DNA from: Candidatus Obscuribacterales bacterium
GTDB lineage: Bacteria > Cyanobacteriota > Vampirovibrionia > Obscuribacterales > Obscuribacteraceae
DNA length: 38,052 bases
Assembly (NCBI GenBank): GCA_019746975.1
Contig: JAIERK010000218.1
Location: forward strand, 1 to 38,052
Reading direction: 5' to 3'
A program made the position numbers and the translations under genes. Below the pieces are notes generated by a model. It was not told where the DNA came from, ran no database searches, and worked only from the letters and a program-made list of their open reading frames with translations. This document shows, piece after piece, positions 34,301 to 38,052 of this stretch (the first letter of the stretch is position 1; every line of letters begins with the position of its first letter).

Positions 34301-35037
34301 GCACGGTGGCCGATGACCTCATGCCGTCCGGCAGTGAAGTAGAGATTTCCGAGGATATGAAGAAGAAGGTGGACGCGGGCCGCCATCCAGAACCGGCACC
34401 GGCGAAACCGGAGGTCAACCTGAAGTTGGACAAGATTCCAGCCTTCGATCTGGAGATGGTCGCGGACAAAGGAATTCTTGGCATATTGGCGCAGATCATC
34501 AAGACTCTGGAAGAGAAGGATTCCTACGGACCAGAGCGCTCAACGAGAGTTTATAGCTACGCCAGTAAGATGGCGACGTCTCTGCACCTCTCGAAGGAAC
34601 ATGCCGAGATCGTTTCACTAGCCGCAGTCTTGAGCAATTTAGGCAAGATATCGACCCCGGAAGAGATTTTGAAGAAGCCTGGACCTTTGACGGAGAGCGA
34701 GATGGATGTAATTCATCAGACACCGACCGTTGGGGCGAAACTGCTCGAGCCGGCCAAACTTCTCTATCGCGTCTCGCAGATCATCGAAGCTTGCCACGAA
34801 CACTGGGATGGGCAGGGCTATCCAAATGGACTCAGAGGGCACGATATTCCTGTTGAATCGCAGATAGTGTCATTGGTCGACTGCTATGTGGCAATGACGA
34901 GCGATCGTCCTTACCGTGAGGCTCTCTCTCACGATGAGTCTGTTCGTCAAATTCAATCGGATTCAGGAAAACGATGGGATGCCAGGCTTGTCAAGATATT
35001 TCTATCCATCCTGCAGAAAGAGCAGAAGCAAGTCTAG
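31324..35037 (+). CDS. Multi-GAF diguanylate cyclase with degenerate HD-GYP domain
   Basis: 1237 residues, no membrane segment. Residues 1-165 are an unassigned domain, then a proline/alanine-rich linker to about 300. Three GAF-like domains follow (about 315-490, 493-650 and 650-835). GGDEF (about 836-1000) has DPMTTLYNRRHF, an RDVD inhibitory I-site, and the catalytic ARFGGEEFVVL, so it should make cyclic di-GMP. From about 1055 an HD-GYP domain follows. There the first-helix histidine is missing (YGPERSTRV), the HD dyad is Ser-Asn (VLSNLGK) and the HH pair is Cys-His (ACHEHWDGQGYP), while GYP and DCYVAMTSDRPYR remain. It therefore probably binds partners or ligand rather than hydrolysing c-di-GMP. 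The Met at 31324 has no strong ribosome-binding site. Confidence 0.9.
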   Translation: MAEPPRIQLQMMLVQQAGPGALPLSILPPQSFLPFLRQVEQLSVEERLRPVLVYWSRQAAARLLPSGPRFRELMRDACVSIFSEDRLDPPDEWCFLLESNGLCLVVYGQQVPESPDGEKYQCTGSMEPALVKQAFDRLLPKWQQLDLSESNRLEDARANLGPSGSAPPYMQRMRSAWPIVKAPIQTGLILDPLHGVGGPDFAPAIGPADPLLGRIQPIALDVGSKSGGVSSSAIMPVGPTTQAAIIAPVVPALGSPIMDAGAPEADSIRIPIPLTQPLITEKKEEIRDGKVLELAMVEESDEAQPLMPPAAQSIISEIIGRLRHQSDLSSILQFAIEMLALNTHADRGLIWRIEGDHLKVTNEFALSGHNCFLQNQLTSHESMAVVFEFLSRFPDETGVGVISIPNTSRDGNLHKVSPTLSSLIELGGVQARLMAQLRSRGTFFGFLELQQCSGPREWNPIDAVVLQKVAEVLAVVVQQTADQSKIEMDAQEMKLINEIASLFRESRGMSTKDSLVKSVMLVAKHMGFIHSEIYLYNKEENVLEPQTRHSVTEAVDLSDKENPFVEVFNSGRGKMINIEYSRKADPFFRHDMALVLPLTSEGARLGVIGLWHRSSDRPDFRPQDRELGLTIAGHLSNVIRADQAILQIRSDQARAALINRVSSEIRNALKRADQIMETLVEALHEFFDLELCVASLYDDYSDMFRGSKVAGDDTYNQDNNGDNRSPLENQDDAPKNLGEALFNAFKDRLKEGETIFLLRDELNGSVSAEVASHFNGSAATLVPLFYAGSFKAALCMVAKEQARQLPEKDMHMVLDLADRVAVVISHAELFAKVELESITDPMTTLYNRRHFEGQLSKEIDRYQRFGHPFSFIIIDLDFLKRINDTLGHDYGDAAIKHIGLVLKKAVRDVDTVARFGGEEFVVLLPETDLKWARMVAERICTSIREKTVEGVGTVTASVGVAVFPRDADDKEKLFELADKALFLAKHRGRDQVCTVADDLMPSGSEVEISEDMKKKVDAGRHPEPAPAKPEVNLKLDKIPAFDLEMVADKGILGILAQIIKTLEEKDSYGPERSTRVYSYASKMATSLHLSKEHAEIVSLAAVLSNLGKISTPEEILKKPGPLTESEMDVIHQTPTVGAKLLEPAKLLYRVSQIIEACHEHWDGQGYPNGLRGHDIPVESQIVSLVDCYVAMTSDRPYREALSHDESVRQIQSDSGKRWDARLVKIFLSILQKEQKQV

Positions 35038-35098
35038 GTAAGCACTTACGAGTCTCAGACCAGTTGGCTTACAATAAATTTATGAGCCTGATTTCATC

Positions 35099-35127
35099 TT
35101 GGCTCCTCTTGGTAACTTGGCTATAAT
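35099..35127 (+). promoter_or_regulatory. Near-consensus sigma-70-type promoter
   Basis: TTGGCT (35099-35104) and TATAAT (35122-35127) are separated by exactly 17 bases. The expected start, seven bases after the -10 box, is A35134, the first base of a perfect closing stem. The next plus-strand gene is about 700 bases away, so this promoter most likely drives a small RNA. Confidence 0.65.
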
Positions 35128-35133
35128 AATTCC

Positions 35134-35283
35134 AGATCGTCAATTTGCTCTTCACCAAGCGGGCTAACCACAGTTGGACCCGGAAAACATCTTACTCAGT
35201 AAGAGCATCTCGACGATCTACATTTCGGCACAGAATCAGGAGTAAGCCCGTCTGCGCCCGGTGGTGAACCGGCAGAGGGGCTT
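35134..35283 (+). ncRNA. Candidate structured small RNA, family unknown
   Basis: Starting at the predicted transcription start, AGATCGTC (35134-35141) pairs perfectly with GACGATCT (35212-35219). After an internal loop, GCTCTT (35147-35152) pairs with AAGAGC (35201-35206). Inside, CGGG and CCCG plus AAC and GTT can form a further hairpin around CACA. Downstream a strong stem-loop forms from AAGCCC (35244-35249), TCTGC and CGGT with ACCG, GCAGA and GGGCTT (35278-35283). No reading frame in this stretch has a start codon with ribosome-binding site on the plus strand. The closed-end architecture recalls 6S-like or riboregulator RNAs but matches no family I know. The 3' end is uncertain because no T-run follows the last stem. 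Confidence 0.5.
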
Positions 35284-35325
35284 GAAAGTTAGATCAGTAT
35301 CCGGTACCGTATTTGGTGCTGGCTG

Positions 35326-35652
35326 TCATTTGAGCTCTGTCCTGTTAGAACACCAGACGATGGGATTGAGCTTCGTTTGCCCGTTGGTGACTGCTCCATC
35401 GGGACTTGTAAAAGTAATCAGGCCAATGCGACCGGACTTGTCTCTGCCAACACTAATATCCGGAAGTGCAGAACTTTTGCTCCACCTTCCATTGTCGGCT
35501 TCCAATTGCTGCGCGACCTTCTCAAGAAGTGCAGGCTTCTGGGCGTCGAGTTGCCATAGTGAGTCTAGGAATGCGTTTAGGCTCTCCTTCCCATCGAGAA
35601 CCTCAAAAGCCCTTCTTCTAATTTGCAAGGCTAGTTGTTCGACATCGTCCAC
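35326..35652 (-). CDS. Conserved-looking small soluble protein, function unknown
   Basis: 108 residues from a GTG at 35652 with an AGAGGTGA ribosome-binding site seven bases upstream, which supports a real gene. The first 55 residues are helical (VEQLALQIRRRAFEVLDGKE, FLDSLWQLDAQKPALLEKVA) and the rest is strand-rich (DKSGRIGLITFTSPDGAV). No signal or membrane helix. It opposes the neighbouring plus-strand kinase gene, and the candidate small RNA ends 43 bases beyond its stop. Family not recognised. Confidence 0.65.
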   Translation of the reverse strand: MDDVEQLALQIRRRAFEVLDGKESLNAFLDSLWQLDAQKPALLEKVAQQLEADNGRWSKSSALPDISVGRDKSGRIGLITFTSPDGAVTNGQTKLNPIVWCSNRTELK

Positions 35653-35829
35653 CGACTCACCTCTGATTTTGAATCGAAAGTAGCTGGTTGCTGAGATGCA
35701 ATCTCAAGACATTGATTCTAACTTCTGCATCGACAACGGTTATGAAATGACGAGAAATTTTGGCCGCCTTTTTACAAGAATGTGTTGCAAGCCTAGATAT
35801 GTTTCAGACAATAATAGAGAAAAAGGCTT

Positions 35830-37701
35830 GTGCCAGAGCAACTTTTACGTGTGACGGAGCGGAATAGCTCGATGGCTGACGAGATGCTCGAAGAAAAAGA
35901 AAAGGTAGGTTTGCGGCTCGATGAGGAGTCGGAGGCTCAACCTGACGCAGTATCACAAGTTCCGTCGATTGTACAACCTGATTCTCCAGATTTTGATGGA
36001 CGTTTTGACCTGATCGAGCTGCTTGGAGAAGGCGGTATGGGGATTGTGTATAGGGTCCGAGACCCGGTTCTCGACAAGCTATTCGCGGTCAAAGTGTTGC
36101 GTTCTTCTCTGACCCGAGATACTCAGGCCTTAAAACGATTCGAGAAGGAGGCCGCGAGCGCAGTTGGATTCGATCATCCCTGTCTGGTTGCAGTATACGA
36201 AACAGGTCTTTTAAAGGATGGTACGCCTTTCATACTGATGGACTATGTTGAAGGAAGTAATCTGGCGGATGTCCTCAGGAAGGACGGACCATTTTCACAT
36301 GAACGCGCTCTGCAGATTTTTCAACAGATATTGGATGCATTGAATTACGTACACGAAGTTGGACTGCTGCACCGTGACGTGAAGCCGCGCAACATTATCG
36401 TGAGAACCAACGCTGAAGGAGAGTCCGAAGTCAAACTCGTCGATTTCGGAATTGCAAAAGTTGCCGACAGTGGAGATGCCACTACTCGTGGTGTAACACA
36501 AACGGGAGATTTTCTTGGTAGTCCGCTGTACATGAGCCCGGAGCAATGTCAGGGGCGAGAGTTGACGCCGCAGTCGGATATTTATTCCGCTGGTTGCGTT
36601 TTGTATGAGATGCTTGTCGGGAACTCTCCTTTTGCCAGTCCTAATCCCGTAAAAATTGTCATTGGCCATCTGAGCGAACCGGTGCCGCTTGTCGCATCTG
36701 CTTCTGCCGATTCGCAAATCTCCGGTGTTAACTCAATGATGCTCAAATGTCTGGAAAAGTCGCTCGACAGGCGATATCAATCGGTGACGCAAGTCCAAAA
36801 TGACCTTAGCGTCTTGATGGAAAACAGAAATCCATTCGAGCCGGAAAAGGTTTCGAAAAAGCTGGTGGCAATTCCGATAGCATGTATAGCTCTGTTCACG
36901 AGTGTCAACGTATGGCTTCTTTCGGTTCGTCCGCAGTTTCCTGACAAGACGGTGCCGATGTTACTCGTTTCGTTGGCATTGTTCGTGACATTGATTTGCG
37001 TTGCGAAGGACCGCGACAGAGCAAGGCGAACAGGGATATTTTTGGCCTTGGGTGTCGGTTCGATATTCAGTGTCTTGTGTTCGCTCTATCGCGATCTTCC
37101 AAGTCTTCCGATCGAGTCGGCTCTGGCGTTACCATCTCAGATCCTTCTGTGTGCCCTCGGAGGACTGAGCATCATCAGCTCTTTCAAGTTCGCATATCAT
37201 CCAGAGTCCTTCTTCTCGAAGCCGTTGCACGCGCTGCGTGAGGTTGTCGAGACTACTATGATTAAAGGCCGTCGGATGCATTTCCGTGTTGCGATACTGT
37301 CGACGGTGCTCTTTGCGTTACTGCTGAATAAGATGCCTGAATCCGAAGTGTTGTCCCTGTTAGGTGGCGGAGCGCTTTACTCGATCGGGCTTGCGGCATT
37401 GCTTGGTGGATCACTGGCAATAGCAAGACGGTTGAAGCAAAGAGAAACGACCCAGGCGGGAGATAGATGGCTGGTGCTAATCGACGTCAGCGTTGCAGCG
37501 AGCCTTTTGTTTAACGCAGCCGGAAAATTAGTCGCATACCAAGGATCTCAATTCGCAATATCTTCGATTGACGTGGCTCAGTGGTGTGCGGTCCTGAACG
37601 CATTGATGATTGCGGCTCTGGTGTCCGCTTTGGCCTTCGTATCGATCTATCGGAATCGAGCGAATAGCCTGGTTCCATTTGGTAAATCAGACGGTTGGTG
37701 A
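35830..37701 (+). CDS. Eukaryotic-type Ser/Thr protein kinase with multi-helix membrane tail
   Basis: 623 residues from the GTG at 35830; an ATG at 35872 is an equally likely start. The kinase domain (about 55-320) is complete: glycine loop LLGEGGMGIVYRV, catalytic Lys in FAVKVL, GLLHRDVKPRNI, metal-binding LVDFGIAKV, activation segment end LYMSPEQ and QSDIYSAGCVLYEML. The second half has about eight hydrophobic helices (for example LVAIPIACIALFTSVNVWLL, MLLVSLALFVTLICVA) with no extracellular sensor domain, so the membrane part itself may sense or anchor. It is the intact counterpart of the decayed kinase at 9-11 kb, though their C-terminal halves differ. Substrates are unknown. No phosphatase or FHA gene is adjacent. 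Confidence 0.93.
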   Translation: MPEQLLRVTERNSSMADEMLEEKEKVGLRLDEESEAQPDAVSQVPSIVQPDSPDFDGRFDLIELLGEGGMGIVYRVRDPVLDKLFAVKVLRSSLTRDTQALKRFEKEAASAVGFDHPCLVAVYETGLLKDGTPFILMDYVEGSNLADVLRKDGPFSHERALQIFQQILDALNYVHEVGLLHRDVKPRNIIVRTNAEGESEVKLVDFGIAKVADSGDATTRGVTQTGDFLGSPLYMSPEQCQGRELTPQSDIYSAGCVLYEMLVGNSPFASPNPVKIVIGHLSEPVPLVASASADSQISGVNSMMLKCLEKSLDRRYQSVTQVQNDLSVLMENRNPFEPEKVSKKLVAIPIACIALFTSVNVWLLSVRPQFPDKTVPMLLVSLALFVTLICVAKDRDRARRTGIFLALGVGSIFSVLCSLYRDLPSLPIESALALPSQILLCALGGLSIISSFKFAYHPESFFSKPLHALREVVETTMIKGRRMHFRVAILSTVLFALLLNKMPESEVLSLLGGGALYSIGLAALLGGSLAIARRLKQRETTQAGDRWLVLIDVSVAASLLFNAAGKLVAYQGSQFAISSIDVAQWCAVLNALMIAALVSALAFVSIYRNRANSLVPFGKSDGW

Positions 37702-37782
37702 CTATTGCCGGCTTCCTTCTTTTGTCGATTTTCGAACTTCTTTCGATTAATGCCGGACGTGAATTCCTTCCTTTATGGTGCT

Positions 37783-38052
37783 TATTTCGATATCGAACTG
37801 GATACCAGCGGCGTGCAATGGGATCGCGATCAGCGCCTGTGTTTGGTCTCTAGTACTTGACGAACGGGCACGTTTTTTCCAAAGCGCTTCGTTCCAAATT
37901 CGAACCAAGCTTCGCGACTGTCATTGACGAAAGCCCTCCGTTTCCAAAGCATCTATTTCGATATCGAACTGGATCCCAGCGGCGTGCAATGGGATCGCGA
38001 TCAGCGCCTGTGTTTGGTCTCTAGTACTTGACGAACGGGCACGTTTTTTCCA
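37783..38052. repeat. 99-base direct repeat, period 171, running off the window edge
   Basis: Positions 37783-37881 recur at 37954-38052 with one substitution (ATACC versus ATCCC), a spacing of 171 bases. The unit includes the palindrome GATCGCGATC. A weaker half-repeat (TTGACGAA...GTTTCCAAAGC) occurs at about 37857 and 37924. Both strands stay open in one frame over the unit. On the plus strand an ATG at 37750 gives a 36-codon frame containing YFDIELDTSGVQWDRDQRLC, and copy 2 encodes the same with Pro for Thr. On the minus strand the frame reads LIAIPLHAAGIQFDIEI in both. Neither has a ribosome-binding site, so coding is unproven. The array probably continues beyond the window. Confidence 0.85.

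Noticed and set aside
33796..34386. 196-codon minus-strand frame
   Set aside because: Antisense to the GGDEF domain; no motif and no start signal.
35134..35283. 6S RNA, SRP RNA or tmRNA
   Set aside because: No long central bubble of 6S type, no SRP GGAA tetraloop helix with its conserved flanks, and no tRNA-like ends for tmRNA.
1..38052. CRISPR array or HIP1-rich cyanobacterial signature
   Set aside because: No regularly spaced short repeats were found, and only one obvious GCGATCGC (near 25455) was noticed, so there is no enrichment.

Overview
The window looks like part of a chromosome from a diderm bacterium of roughly 50% GC. The gene set includes GlmU, an AMIN-like/amidase_3 cell-wall amidase, a TolC-like outer-membrane protein, a BioY-type transporter, a multi-GAF GGDEF/HD-GYP hybrid, eukaryotic-type Ser/Thr kinases with transmembrane tails, and a tRNA without an encoded CCA. 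Together these suggest a relative of the Cyanobacteria, possibly a non-photosynthetic Vampirovibrionia/Melainabacteria lineage such as Obscuribacterales. That placement is inference; there are no photosynthesis genes, and only one obvious copy of the cyanobacterial HIP1 octamer was seen. No phage, plasmid or CRISPR was found.

Left part (1-8.7 kb): a tight plus-strand run holds the 3' end of rimI, a BioY-like membrane protein, a membrane-anchored metallophosphoesterase and an alpha/beta hydrolase. It converges on a secreted matrixin-like metalloprotease. The glmU leader (about 4580-4700) holds a three-way-junction RNA whose closing strand can alternatively form an intrinsic terminator, the architecture of a riboswitch or attenuator. 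Two unknown membrane proteins and a GIY-YIG nuclease follow.

Middle part (8.7-20 kb): an Sm-like small protein, a decayed Ser/Thr kinase with leucine-rich repeats (one nonsense codon and four homopolymer indels), the AmiC-type amidase, and a fusion of a transposase-type zinc ribbon with a DprA-like winged helix. A two-component pair follows in which the histidine kinase carries a canonical blue-light LOV domain. Next to it lie a truncated response regulator, tRNA-Ala(GGC), and a radical SAM protein.

Right part (20-38 kb): an isochorismatase-fold hydrolase and a TolC-like protein, then two overlapping GT-C glycosyltransferase paralogues, one with an unusual basic insert of about 170 residues. 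These are followed by a HAD phosphatase pair, a 53-aa helical protein, HU with a lysine-rich tail, a PucR/CdaR regulator, a methyltransferase, and a 1237-aa cyclic-di-GMP protein with an intact GGDEF but a degenerate HD-GYP. Downstream of that gene a near-consensus promoter starts exactly at the base of a long folded RNA (about 35134-35283), a candidate small RNA. The window ends with an intact membrane Ser/Thr kinase and a 99-bp direct repeat (period 171 bp) that runs into the right edge.

The main theme is signal perception: blue light, c-di-GMP, Ser/Thr phosphorylation and structured RNAs, mixed with envelope-building genes.
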